64,000 nucleotides of DNA from Macrocystis pyrifera. Its lineage: Eukaryota; Sar; Phaeophyceae; Laminariales; Laminariaceae. Location of the stretch: contig JASSKH010000025.1 of NCBI GenBank assembly GCA_031763025.1, positions 11,878,165-11,942,164 on the forward strand, given 5' to 3'. Shown here in pieces: positions 1 through 10,349 of the stretch (positions are counted from its first letter, which is position 1; each line of letters opens with the position of its first letter). Under the pieces are notes generated by a model that saw nothing but the letters and a program-made list of their open reading frames with translations, had not been told where the DNA came from and made no database searches. Position numbers and translations under genes: made by a program.

Positions 1-339
1 ACTGAGTCGCTCGGTGATTAATCTCCAATATTTCGAACAGAGTCTGAATTTTTGGGCTTGATACGGCCTTCCACAGAAACGTCTGTCGCGGTTGATCAAG
101 ATCTTAGTCAGCGCCTGCTTTATCTTTTGTATGGTCCCCCTCTTTAGTTGTGCGTCCTTTCAACCAAGTGGTTGACTACACGCTCGACCTTCTGACCGAG
201 CGTCACTTTATCTCGATTTTCCCCACTTGATTTCCCTTTTTCTACCCGCGGTAGAACAAACAGGAATACGACATATATCGGAACTCAAACCCGGGCTGTG
301 CCCTGCTCAGAATGTTTGGGATCCACCACCCAGTCACGG
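1..339 (+). mobile_element. tRNA-bracketed repeat, copy 1
   Basis: A diverged repeat with a tRNA-like module at each end, facing inward. The left module, on the plus strand, has a box A-like stretch near 4-20 and a box B-like GGGCTTGATACGG near 54-68. The right module, on the minus strand, has a box B-like GGGTTTGAGTTCC (plus positions 280-295) and a box A-like stretch near 321-339. The ~200 bp core is shared with the copies at 340, 908 and 2462. It looks like a dimer of two tRNA-derived SINE heads in inverted orientation. No coding capacity is seen. The copy may continue left of the window. Confidence 0.55.
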
Positions 340-681
340 ACGAAGTGGTTCAGTGGTTTGAGCCAGTTATAACGGGCCGAAAAAATGCCTTTGGGCTAGA
401 TACTATTAACCGCCGATAACATCCGCCAGTGTTGACTAAGCCCCTAATCAGCACCTGGTAGTTCCGTCACATGGTCCTCGCTCCCTGTTCGTGCGTTATG
501 TTACTGAAGTAGTGTACTCTACTTTGGCCTCTCCGGTCAATCGTTCTTATACCATGGTTTCCTTTACTTGATTTTCCTCGTTTTACCCTAGGCAGAAAAA
601 GCACGACGTCTGGCGGGACTCGAACGCGGGACGTTTATTGTTCGAAAAGTTTCGGATAAACCACTGAGATCCTCAGTCAGT
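340..681 (+). mobile_element. tRNA-bracketed repeat, copy 2
   Basis: Same layout as copy 1 and directly next to it. The plus-strand module at 340-361 contains GGTTCAGTGGTTT, with a box B-like stretch near 393. The minus-strand module has a near-canonical box B (GTTCGAGTCCCGCCAG, plus 612-627) and a box A-like segment at 659-681 that reads GACTGAGGATCTCAGTGG on the minus strand. Copies in tandem at this spacing suggest local expansion or repeated insertion at one place. Confidence 0.6.
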
Positions 682-882
682 TTGTCGTGCGTTCTTTTGC
701 TCAAAGGGTACCCTCCAGTCTCGACTCTCCGGTCGACAGCTCTTTTATCGTGGTAGTCTTTCTTTGATTTCCCTTGTTTTACCCGCATCAGGAAAAGTGG
801 AAATGCGACGTCTGGCGGGACTCGAACCCCGGACGTTTTTCGCTGGAGATATTTGGGATAAGCCACTGAGCAACTCAGTCGG
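682..882 (-). mobile_element. tRNA-bracketed repeat, copy 3, right half only
   Basis: This copy holds only the second part of the core and the minus-strand tRNA-like module. Its box B reads GGGTTCGAGTCCCGCCAGAC on the minus strand (plus 811-830). Its box A reads CTGAGTTGCTCAGTGGC (plus about 862-880). It is the clearest pol III-type A/B box pair in the cluster, with the two boxes about 30-40 bases apart as in a tRNA. The left module is missing. Confidence 0.6.
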
Positions 883-907
883 CGCAACCACTGAGCGTTT
901 CCGCCAG

Positions 908-1246
908 CACTGACTAAGTAGCTCGGTGGTAATTACAAAACATGAAGCTAAAAAAATATTTTCGGGCTCGATACGGCTTATCGCCGATAGCAGCCTCCGG
1001 GGTTGGTCAAACTGCTTCTCAGCGCCTGGTTGTTCCTTCACATGCCCCCCCTCCCTAGTCATGCGTTCTTTTGCTCAAGTGGGGCACCCCACTCTCGACT
1101 CCTCGTTTGAGTGTTCTTTTGTCTTGGGATTCTCCAGGTTATTTCCCTTGCTGTACCCGCGGCAGAGAAAATGGAATTGGACGTCTGGTGGGACTCGAAC
1201 CTGCGACTTGTTTTGTTCGAAATACTTGGTACTTGGTGTGATCTGA
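908..1246 (+). mobile_element. tRNA-bracketed repeat, copy 4
   Basis: A full-length copy. The plus-strand module has box A-like TAGCTCGGTGGT near 918 and box B-like GGGCTCGATACGGC near 964. The core follows, with its CACATG..CCCC segment near 1038. The minus-strand module has box B-like GGTTCGAGTCCCACCAGAC (plus about 1182-1201). The first module has the non-standard GGGCTCGATACGG form of box B in every copy, and the second has the standard form, so the two heads have different tRNA ancestry. Confidence 0.6.
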
Positions 1247-1250
1247 GTGA

Positions 1251-2452
1251 AATATTCATGGACTATAGATATAGATAATATTGTCTGCAGGTTTGTAGCA
1301 TCAGGAATACGAGAATAACCCAAAGAATAGACTAACCCGTCGGATATCCCGTTGGTCGAGATTAATGTTCTTAGACGGAGATATCACATAAAGGGAGAAG
1401 TTCTTATATTATTACGGGGGTCTATAGTTAACAGGACCTATGGCATACATAAACACCTATATATTTAGGTATTTTTACAAACAATATTTGGTCTCGTTCA
1501 CTATGGACCCCCGTAATAGCAGAAGAACCATCGGTGGCCATCGGAACGTTCCTTGGGATTACATCAGTTAAGAGGAATTTAAGAGAGCTTGTGGCGTGGG
1601 GTGGGACGAGTACGTATGGGTATCGAGTCCCTCACCCCTACCTCTCACTTCCCTACGAGAGCACCTCCCCAGCTCTCGCCATCAATAAAGGATACATAAA
1701 TCATGATAAGCGAAGCACTGCTTCGCAGCTGCCAGATACATTTGCGTCCTTGACCCTTACCCTACCTCGGCCATCACTTCACATCTGGCGTCGTCGGTAT
1801 AAGGGTCTTATTATGAGATGTGGGGCCCCATTTTTATTTGTTTCGAACAGCCGCGTCTTCGACCACCTTTCCTTGGCCATTTGGGATGAACTTTGTCATC
1901 CCCCTTCGACCATCTTGTGGTCTGCATATACGAATATTCAGGGTAGGCTAATGTGATATGAGTTAAGTACTCATGTGCTACAGATATAGAGAATATTGTC
2001 TGCAGTTTTGTAATATCAAGAATACGAGAATGGTTCAAAGAATTGACTAACCCGGCGGATATTCCGTTAGTCGAGAGTAAAGTTCTTTTAGGAATGTGTT
2101 CTCTAGGGCGAATAGCAAGTTATACGAAAGTAATGCTCCAAAAGGGAGATAGTACCATAAAGTGAGAAGTTTTTATATTAGCAGAAAAACGATCGGTACC
2201 CATAGGAAGGTGTTTTAGTAGTACACCAGATAGGAGGAATTTAGGAGAGCTTGTGGCGTGGGGTGGGACAGGTATATCTAGGTGTCGAGTCCCTTCCCCC
2301 TACCTCTCACTCCTCTACTAGAGCACCTCCTCCACTCTCAATATCAATAAAGAAGATCTAAATAAGAAGAAGCGAAGCACTGCTTCCCAGCTGCCAGATA
2401 CACTTTCATCCTTAACCCTTGCCTTACCTCGGCCATCACTTCACATTGGCTG
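1251..2452. repeat. Diverged direct duplication, ~500 bp units
   Basis: Two direct copies, about 1251-1790 and 1972-2452, share long blocks. Both contain AGATAATATTGTCTGCAG or a close variant, a GAGAGCTTGTGGCGTGGGG block, a C-rich CCCCTACCTCTCAC segment and a CGAAGCACTGCTTC hairpin-like motif. Both end in CCATCACTTCACAT. No protein is recognisable in either copy. The second copy runs straight into tRNA-bracketed repeat copy 5. This is probably a non-coding repeat family. Confidence 0.6.
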
Positions 2453-2461
2453 TTCAGTAAA

Positions 2462-2807
2462 CGCCGACTGGGTAGCTTGATTTCTCCCATGTATTGCGAC
2501 TAAAAGTAGGAACTTTAGACTCGATACGGCCTGCCGATACCATTCTCCTGGGTGGATGAAACCCCATATCGGTGCCTGTTTTGTTATATTTTCATGGTAT
2601 ACCTCACTAGTCGTGCATGCTTGCACTCAACTGCTTCACTCCGATTTCGGCTGTCTAGTTGAGTGTTGTTTCATCGCGTTCTCTCCACTTGATTTCCCAC
2701 TTTGTACCCGCGGCAGAACAAATGAAGGGTGCGACGACTCGTGGGACTCGAACTATTTAATAGGAACTTCTTTGGCTCGAAGTTAGATAAACCATTGAGT
2801 TGACTGA
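2462..2807 (+). mobile_element. tRNA-bracketed repeat, copy 5
   Basis: Same architecture as copies 1-4. The left module starts GACTGGGTAGCTTGATT near 2465, with box B-like GACTCGATACGGCC near 2520. The core contains CTAGTCGTGC and ACCCGCGGCAGAACAAATG. The right module on the minus strand has GTTCGAGTCCCACGAG (plus 2738-2753) and ends in a box A-like stretch near 2788-2807. It lies about 1.2 kb from copy 4, separated by the direct duplication. Confidence 0.55.
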
Positions 2808-3003
2808 GTAGCTCAGTGGTTTAACCCTTCATATATCGAAATATCGGCAGCTAGGTGGTTTATCCTACATGTAACGAACCACCGGCGATATGACGTATCG
2901 AGCCCGAAGGCACATGTTTTGTTCGTTGTATTAGAAAGGTTTAACCGCTGACCTACTGAGTCAGCGCTGACTTAGTAGCTCAGTGGTTTGTTCCCGCTAA
3001 TTC
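2803..3003. mobile_element. Cluster of isolated tRNA-like modules of the same family
   Basis: Three further modules without a full core. A plus-strand box A-like GAGTAGCTCAGTGGTTT starts at 2807. A minus-strand module follows, with GGGCTCGATACGTC (plus about 2892-2905) and a box A-like end at 2945-2965. A third plus-strand head, GCTGACTTAGTAGCTCAGTGG, starts at 2966. The modules abut, alternating in orientation, with no space for the ~200 bp core. They may be rearranged ends of neighbouring copies. Confidence 0.5.
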
Positions 3004-3009
3004 CGAACC

Positions 3010-6000
3010 TGGACGCCACTAGAAACAAATATGTGTAATTTCCTACGAAAAAACGTCTCATCCTCGTAAATAAACTAACGACAAAGAACGAAGTAATATT
3101 AAATCATTAAAATAAATACGAATGGCCTGTACAAATTAAGTATGCTTGTTATATAAAGAAATATTACGACAAACACGGGAGGACGGAAAAGCAAAAGCAA
3201 GAAACGGAAACAAGGTCACAGCATTACGAGCGGTTGGAGTAACGCTGCCGTGCCCCCTCGGGGGAGCTGCACTGGTTTGTGTACCAGGTACAACTTGTGC
3301 CGGCCCAATACTTTGTTTCGTGCTTCATTCCCTTCGGACTCTATTTAATTCCAAGGCACGATTCAGTGTCGCGCTACAAATGATAGAAAACGGGGGGGAT
3401 TCATAGTATGTATACTGTAGTGCCGTTGTCGCACCGCTACATAATACTTGATATTAGTACAGGCAAGCCTTAGAACCTTGCTGAGACGACCACCCAAAAC
3501 AACCGTGAGCATAGACCGGTGTACCGGATTAGAGTAGAGGTCACTGCTCGAAGCGACATATTAATCAAATTTTGGTACGTTCGAGTTTTCCCTCCCATGT
3601 GAGTGTTGTGTTCATCTTAGGGTTTTCCTTACTCCTGAATCTATACCCTCTACAGCACCGAAGCTGGTCTTACAGTAGCAACTGAACCCTCATGAATAAA
3701 GGATGTTTCCCGTCGGGGGTCGGACGGGACTCGTCAACGTTCGGGTGCTCACCTCAAGCAGTGGACCCCCACAATATTATCGTCAGAGTAAGCATTTCTC
3801 CGAAAACTCGGTTTCGGTCACGCGCTACTTCTCTTAGTTGGTATTCTGTGCAAGTAGTGTACTGGTACGTACCATGGCCGTGTCATGTGGGTGTGGCTTT
3901 CGCCGCAGTCTAATTTAAAGGCGGCTGTGTGTACCGTCAACGCATGCCCCTATGCCCCTTCGTAGTCGCGTGTCTTCATTACCGCGTCCCGATCGAACTC
4001 CTGCATCAGCATCGCTAATGCTCCCGCACTCATTCACGCCCTTCTGTCTGCGTTTATGCCCTTTGCGTCCAACCGTCGAACCGTCCGGTCCTCATTCAAG
4101 TTGTCTGCTTTCTTTTCATGTTTTGCATAGTCTAATTCGGAAACCACTCTAATTCCAAGTGGTTTGTCACCACAACGGGACTACAGTTGTACTGAACGGG
4201 TTGGTCAAACGTGCTCTTCCGTCGAGCACTTAATGCAAATCCTACGTGTACGTCCATTATAGGGATCAGATCAAAGTGAAACGGGTACTGTGTCAAAACA
4301 GCTTCAAAGGTTCGCTCAGATGTGGACTTTCTTCTCGAAGGGTGTATAGTCTACGCCAGCAGTAATATATGTGTTTACCATCTTTATTACCTGGGGATAT
4401 ACACCCTGGGAGCGCCGTGCCGATGGTGTTCGCATTAGGATATGGAGTGTTCGTATTATCGTGTGTTTTTACGCACTGTCTATTGCTGCTGTAGTCATTG
4501 TCTGAGCTCGATGGCGAGCAACCAGCCTAAGTTCAGTTGTTCCTGGGGGCGGTACAGGCAGGTAGACAGACGTGAATGGTTTTCCCGCTACAGTCAACCC
4601 AGTGCGATGCCAAGCTTATCCCAGTCAAGCGTGAAACTCAAAATCGGGGGAGACACATAATTACTCTTGGTTTACTCAGCCACGCTGCAATATCACGTAT
4701 ATACGTGGAAATTGGGGATCGGCACTCAACTCTGGCGTCGCAAGACTTCTGTACTTGTATTCCTAAACGCCAGTGGCTCCCGTGTTCTTGTTGTGTGGGC
4801 TCGTCATCTCTACAGCGCGTGTTTCATCCTCCAGATCATCTTCATCCCACAGGACTTTCGCCCCCTGCGATAGTCTCACCTGCTGTTTGACTTCGAGCGG
4901 ACGACTCTCCAGTCGAGTCTTTCGGGGCTCAAGGCGTCGTCAGAATCCCAGGCCTGAAACGATGCTGCCACGTATCTGTCGCGATTGTATGCCAGGTACC
5001 CGTGATTTAGAAGTATATATTATTTCTAATATAACTTGCGCTAGTGTTTGTTCGTGCTAATTCAGGGTATAAGCGTTATCCACCACAGAACCTCCGGTAT
5101 CCGCTGCGCTCATCGGCAAGGTGTCATTATATGTACCGTTGTCAGTTGTCAAAACAGATTTTTCTAGTAATTTCGCGACACATCGAACTTGGTGGTGGGG
5201 GGGCGTCCTTTGGTTTCGTGCCAATGAACGTCGGACCTCACGAGGGGTGAAAACCATGCGTCACCCGACCCGTATCAATTGGGTTGGGAACAGGTATATA
5301 TACGTGCCGATTTCCTAATTTCAGTACAGACGATATTATTTGCACGAAACAAAAAGGAGATAAACAATTAATGTGGCATGAACAAACCAGCTCAGCACAC
5401 CGTCGTGAGGAGTCTCGCTCGCCCCACCACCACCTCTCACCTCTTCGCGTGACGACAACATGGTCGAGGTCAGAGACCCGGCTGGAATACCCGAGTATGT
5501 TATCATACGCCAACGGACCAGCGGGATGCGGTGCACGACGCGCCCGAGGCAGAAGAAGGTATTCGCGAACCCAAACCGACAAGGCGACATTGCCCTCCAT
5601 GTCCCGTTCCCTTTTTGTGTCTAGTCTCGCTCAACAGACAGACAATAGCCAACAGCGGCACCTCCCATTGAGGATGATCTTATCCACCTCCCATTCCCGG
5701 GTATCCGAGTGGGTCTAAACACCATCTAGGTGATACATCGTAGTATAAAACCCTGTCACTTCTTTTGCACACCGTGTTTGGATCTTTGGCAGGTTGGTGC
5801 CTCGGATCGCAGACAGCAAGTGATACAGCTTGTTGTCGTGTCTACGACGGCTTGTGATTGTCTTCAGATTGACCGTGTACGCTTTGTCAACAGAGATCTA
5901 CACCTCAACTTCGAGGTGATCGGGTGCTAGAGAATGAACAATGTTTTAGGTATACCAAATGGGCAACAAAGAAAAAGCCCCACCTGAACGTTTGCACTTC

Positions 6001-6478
6001 GCTTGAAGACAGCCACAGCTCCTCACAAGCGACCACAGCCCGCAAAGCAAATCCACTGTCTTGAAGCGGCGTATAACGGTATCAGATGCTCCAGGTCGCA
6101 GTCCAGAAAAGGAATCTCGAGGTGGGTTGGTGAGCTCAAAGTTGCAGACCACCGTGCGAAACTCGATTAATCGCGAAATATTTCGTGTTCGCGTGGTGCT
6201 ATATGTGTTGATTTCACGAGCGGGCTCCTAGCATATTGATTACGTGACTACATCACCTGTCGTCCACCAACCGTTTCCTGGTCTCCTGGCGGATGGCTTG
6301 AACCATTCATCCGACGCGCTCTAATAAAGCGCGGAATGCGCCATTACGTTTCTATTGGTGTTGTTATATGTTTGAGCACAAAACGCGGTAAAATGGGGTA
6401 AAACGCTTCGTATTCTTCTTTTTTTGCCGCACGTATTATTCTGTGTCGAAATCAGTGTTTCTCTTGACAATACCTTCC
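3010..6478. other. No recognisable feature
   Basis: I see no protein family, RNA gene or repeat that I can support here. Open frames are short (under about 150 codons), occur on both strands and show no recognisable motif. A frame starting near 5464 reads plausibly as protein for about 50 codons but matches nothing I know. Confidence 0.4.
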
Positions 6479-6492
6479 GTGTTCGGTAAGGT

Positions 6493-6832
6493 ACGGGTAT
6501 GCTCGGTACCGGTACGGACATCGTACCGAACGTACCGAACTTCTCGGTACCGGTATGGACATCGTACCAAAGGTACTGAACGTCTCGGTACCGGTATGGA
6601 CATCGTACCGAACGTACCGAACTTCTCGGTACCGGTACGGATTATCGTACCGGCACCACCGGTACCGGTACGGATTGTCGTACCGGCACCACCGGTACCG
6701 GTACGAGTTTCGTACCGAACGTACCGAACTTCTCGGTACCGGTATAGACACCGTACCGAACGTACCGAGCTTCTCGGTATGGTACGGAAGCCCATACCGG
6801 TACCGGTACCGGTGATACCGGCGATACCGGCG
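6493..6832. repeat. GGTACCGG minisatellite, array 1
   Basis: Tandem ~41 bp units built on CGGTACCGGTACGGACATCG and TACCGAACGTACCGAACTTC, with shorter variants in which GTACCGGCACCACC replaces part of the unit. Unit starts near 6545, 6586 and 6627 give the 41 bp spacing. The array is rich in the GGTACC palindrome. Because 41 is not a multiple of three, the open frames across it on both strands are by-products of composition. Confidence 0.85.
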
Positions 6833-7321
6833 GTGTGTGTGCGGAGCGTCTCTCATATTGCCCGTCCAAAATGTCAATTTCAAAATGCACGTGGAAAAAA
6901 CAAAAATGTTTGTATGTGTGCGTGCAACAATGAAACCATTGAATGAAACCAAACAAAAAATAAAAATATTAACATTAATAATAATATTATACGGAGTAAA
7001 TCCGAGACTCTCCCCATTGAAAGTCGAACACAGGAGAGACCAGCAAATTCAAATTCAAACAAAAACGACAACCGATTTCAATTTCCAAGGTTGTGTTCGA
7101 AAATTCAAGATACGAATTTTTGTAATTTCAATTCCAGGCTACGAATCGTCCTGTTGCAAAATCAAAACAGGAACGGCCAACAAAGCCTAAAACTTAAAAC
7201 TACTCCTGTGTACCGAACGGACCACTTGGAACTTGTGCACCCACGCGACCAGTAACCAGGAAAATGCCCAGATATATCGTGTTAGAACAGAAGTCTCTCG
7301 ATATCATTCCGCCTAAGAATC

Positions 7322-7699
7322 CTATTCCTCCTCCATGCCAGCGGACATGCCATCGGCTGTCGGCGCCTCCGTGTTGTTGAGGAGGTCGAAGGTGCTTTCA
7401 GCCTCCAACAAGTCCTTGTCTTCCCCCGAAAAACGCCCGGGAAGACACGAGCGGATATTCTTCGGAGCGATCATGGGGATGGCACCGTACGCGGGGATGC
7501 TATCGAAGTTTGTTTTGAGGAACATCACTATCTCCACCCAGTACGTGTCCATGCGGCTCCGATTCGCGGTCAGGAGGTTACCGCAACCACTGAAATCGCG
7601 CTCGATTTGTGCAGCAGAGGCCTGGTTCCCGACCACCTTCTGGGCGACAGGCGCCAGGGTGGGGAAGTGGTTCTTGCCTACCTTCCCGATCAGCGCAGT
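7322..7699 (-). pseudogene. hAT transposase C-terminal dimerisation domain (fragment)
   Basis: The minus-strand frame reads FPTLAPVAQKVVGNQ, then a segment with QIERDFSGCGNLLTANRSRM, then VEIVMFLKTNFDSIP. This is the usual layout of the hAT-family dimerisation domain (hATC), in which a hydrophobic FP.L...A stretch is followed by S(A)..ER.FS..GN.. and a closing MFLK segment. hAT transposases cut and paste elements with 8 bp target duplications, and this domain mediates oligomerisation. A short acidic tail follows (EDKDLLEAES, ending MEEE). Upstream the same frame runs into minisatellite array 2 and continues open for about 120 more codons of low-complexity Arg/Tyr/Val/Pro sequence with no DDE or BED domain. 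I read it as a truncated transposase whose upstream part was lost or replaced by the array. Confidence 0.75.
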
Positions 7700-8043
7700 A
7701 CCGATATGCTCGGTACCGGTATACGCTCGGTACCGGTATGAACATCGTACCGAATGTACCGAACTTCTCGGTACCGGTATGGACATCGTACTGAACGTAC
7801 CGAAGTCCTCGGTACCGGTATGGACATCGTACCGAACGTACCGAACTTCTCGGTACCGGTACGGATTATCGTACCGGTACCGCCGGTACCGGTATGGACA
7901 TCGTACCGAACGTACCGAAAATCTCGGTACCGGTACGGACATCGTACCGAAGGTACCGAAGTCCTCGGTACGGGTACGAACATCATACCGAACGTACCGA
8001 TATTCTCGGTACCGGTATACCGGAGGTATACTACCGCTGGTAC
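7693..8043. repeat. GGTACCGG minisatellite, array 2
   Basis: Same unit and same orientation as array 1, with ~41 bp spacing (TACCGAACGTACCGAACTTC between CGGTACCGGTATGGACATCG blocks) and a few GTACCGGTACCGCC variants. It lies immediately upstream of the hAT domain on the minus strand. The two arrays are direct copies, not inverted, so they are not simply extended terminal inverted repeats. Confidence 0.85.
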
Positions 8044-8069
8044 GCCTCGGTATGTACCTTATCGAACAC

Positions 8070-8780
8070 AACCTTGAGGGGTATCTCCCAATATTTTGTT
8101 CTTTTTGGCGAAACGCCTACGTGCGCCTACTCGACAACAGACTGCTGAAAGAATTCCCTTCCCTTTTAATAGCGGTCGCAGCAATTTATATGTATGGCAT
8201 TCAGAGCGCCAGGCTAGGTCTCCTGCGCAACGAGGTCGTGCGAGTTGGCTTCCTTCTATGTATAAATGGCGTCGCCATGATGTTGCACCCACTCGGTGGG
8301 GTGCTGTATCGTTGCTTGGCTTGGACTGTGCAGGCTGTCCCGGGGTGTGCAGTGCGAGGACTTCGGCGGCGCCGCATTACGCTGTACCAGGGTATACATG
8401 AGCGTACGGCGTAGGTCAGCTGCGTGGGAGTTGAAATTGCTGAGCTAGTCGTTGAGAAGACCGGTACCTGTAGCTGTGCGCACCACCTGCCACACTTCGC
8501 AATATAATACATATAATTGTTCCGAATGTCTTGGCCGGGCAGAGGTTCCGCTGTCTGCCTACTGCCTACCAACAAGCCCAACCCAATCCAATATTTTCGT
8601 CAAGATGTGCCGATGTGCGGATTGACCCTTTGCTCCCGAGACCAGAAGAAAGTTCGCTTTTGTCTTGGTGCGAGACAGTTGGGGCCCCAACGAAATTGTC
8701 CAATATATGTTTCATGACGATTTGTGGCTTCAGGACATCATCCGATACGCCAACCGGCGCAAGGCGTTCGTTTATAAAGG
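8070..8780. other. No recognisable feature
   Basis: Short overlapping frames on both strands with no recognisable family. No repeat shared with the rest of the window was seen. Confidence 0.3.
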
Positions 8781-8781
8781 C

Positions 8782-8905
8782 TGACCGAGCGGCTCAGTGG
8801 TCTATGCTCTATTTTTCAAGCAAAAATGTATCTTTGGGCTCGATACGGCCTCCCGCCGATAATACACACCACCTTGGCTCACCGTCATCGGTCAACGCAC
8901 GCCGA
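8782..8905 (+). mobile_element. tRNA-bracketed repeat, left module only
   Basis: A head fragment of the same family as at 1-3000. CTGACCGAGCGGCTCAGTGG near 8780 is box A-like and GGGCTCGATACGGCC near 8836 is box B-like. CCGCCGATAA follows, as in the other copies. Similarity fades by about 8905, before the core, so the right module is absent. This shows that the family also occurs outside the cluster. Confidence 0.6.
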
Positions 8906-9025
8906 GACTGTCAGACTATGTTGAGGATAACTAATCTCCGAGCGATTCCTGTATCGCTAATCGCACTCGAATTGCGTACATTTTATCTTCCCCCCCAAAC
9001 TTCAAGTGTTAAAAAACAATTGCAG

Positions 9026-9201
9026 TTTGCACTTTGCTTTCGAAGTTGTATCATATTAATGCGCAACCCCCAGCCCGGAAAGGGGGGTTGGAGAAGGGGT
9101 GACTCCCCCGGGGCTGCCCCAATGGCAACCCCGCGCTAACATCCGTATACTCGAGTCAACTCCCAACCCAACTGGCGACACGGAACTCTCGACGCCAGCC
9201 T
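9026..9201 (-). repeat. Split direct repeat B2 of YR element 1
   Basis: A 176 bp copy beginning TTTGCACTTTGCTTTCGAAG and ending GACGCCAGCCT. The copy at 9882-10057 has the same length and about 96% identity. It contains a GC-rich AACCCC...GGGGTTGGAG hairpin. On the minus strand it forms the 3' end of the element. Confidence 0.85.
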
Positions 9202-9672
9202 ACCAAGCCGCTATCAGAAAAGCCGTTTCTGACAAATAACTCGAGAAACCACACCAAGTACAAGATAACCTCACATGTGAGAAAATCGACACGCACTTGT
9301 ACCAGGCATACACAAATAACACAAGTACATTTAAACTCACGATGCACTTCAATGTTAATATACGGATAACCCCCTTCTCCGATACTTTCAGATTGCGCGC
9401 AAAATCCGAGCCGATGCAACACCACGTCAACCCCACGTTTACTTTTATCAACTATAATAGTATGATATAAAGAAACCCCACTTGCATCGAACAATCCCAA
9501 ACGCCAAAGAAGGCGGCTAGCCCACGCCGCCACTCGCGCAATCTACGACACCCGGTCGCACCATCAGCGAAATTACCGGGTACGTATAACATACAGCAAC
9601 AAACGCAAACGTTACTGCGACTATTGAACTCTCCCCCACTGACTCCCTCAAAAGCACGGGCGGGTGGGTGGG

Positions 9673-9881
9673 AACTCAAACTAGTCTCACACCTTGGACC
9701 TGTAGCTCTGCCTCCGCATCACTGCGCTGATACGTGTAGGTCGCGGCTACGTACCAGACAAGGTGTGTTTTTAAAGGGCTACGATTCATGCTACCATGAA
9801 TCACCGCAGTCATCTGATTGGCTTGAACTTCTTACGTACGTACAAAACTCACATTCTCTCATTCTTCCGAGAATGTTCTGC
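9673..9881 (-). repeat. Split direct repeat A2 of YR element 1
   Basis: A ~209 bp copy beginning AACTCAAACTAGTCTCACAC and ending GAGAATGTTCTGC. It matches 14085-14291 at about 97%. A CATTCTC...GAGAATG hairpin lies at the outer edge, next to the element end. It joins B1 directly at 9881/9882. Confidence 0.85.
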
Positions 9882-10057
9882 TTTGCACTTTGCTTTCGAA
9901 GTTATATTATATCAATGCGCAACCCCCCGCCCGGAAAGGGGGGTTGGAGAAGGGGTGACCCCCCCGGGGCTGCCCCAACGGCAACCCCGCGCTAACATCC
10001 GTATACTCGAGTCAACTCCCAACCCAACTGGCGACACGGAACTCTCGACGCCAGCCT
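9882..10057 (-). repeat. Split direct repeat B1 of YR element 1
   Basis: A 176 bp copy matching 9026-9201. It sits between the recombinase fragment and A2, and its junction with A2 would equal the joint of a circular intermediate. Confidence 0.85.
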
Positions 10058-10166
10058 CCATCACACATGGGAGTTGACCCTATTTACTGATGTATTCTTA
10101 CGACCCCTTCCCCGTCCCACTTGCAATCTCGTAGGGAACGCATGTGATAACACACTTCACCATTAT

Positions 10167-10349
10167 TTACTTCTGCCTGTTCACCTCTAAGAGTGAATTA
10201 ACTCGCCCCCATTCAGTGCCCTGGCCCGGCTGGATCCCACCGCTCATCCCTTCGTGGGCCATAACGTCCGCTACCCAACTGGCATCCTTTCCGTGACTGC
10301 GAACATACGCCTTGTACGCATCGGACGCCCATCGGCCCTCACGCTGCAA
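10167..10349 (-). pseudogene. Tyrosine recombinase C-terminal fragment (YR element 1)
   Basis: The minus-strand frame contains LQREGRW followed by ASDAYKAYVRSH and a short tail with DASWVADVMAHEG. This fits the C-terminus of YR proteins of DIRS/Ngaro/Crypton type, where a GRW motif precedes the nucleophilic Tyr in a KxYxR setting (second Tyr, near plus 10305). The enzyme would cut and join DNA through a phosphotyrosine link at the element ends. The rest of the protein is not intact in one frame upstream, so this is a fossil. It lies about 110 bp inside repeat B1, where the recombinase ends in split-direct-repeat elements. Confidence 0.65.

Larger units (their letters stand above)
6479..8069 (-). 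mobile_element. hAT-type DNA transposon remnant with two minisatellites
   Basis: Possible imperfect terminal inverted repeats: GTGTTCGGTAAGGTAC at 6479 and the reverse complement of GTGTTCGATAAGGTAC ending at 8069. The eight bases outside each end (TACCTTCC and AACCTTGA) agree at five of eight positions, which could be a decayed hAT-style 8 bp target duplication. Inside are a 41 bp-period minisatellite at each side (6493-6832 and 7693-8043) and a hAT dimerisation domain on the minus strand at 7322-7699. The family call rests on the protein domain. The exact ends are an inference. Confidence 0.55.

Noticed and set aside
3146-3406. 86-codon plus frame
   Set aside because: Isolated, no motif, with composition typical of chance frames in this GC range.
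5284-5718. 144-codon plus frame and 120-codon minus frame
   Set aside because: No known motif. An alternative plus frame near 5464 reads slightly better, but nothing supports any of them.
6443-6946. Frames of about 167 codons on both strands over the GGTACCGG array
   Set aside because: The 41 bp period is not in phase and both strands are open. The translation is Arg/Tyr/Pro/Val low complexity produced by the repeat.
9673-9881. Repeat A of YR element 1 as a Helitron end (hairpin near one end)
   Set aside because: The end is not CTRR, no TC start is evident, and the A/B order with a recombinase fragment fits a YR element better.
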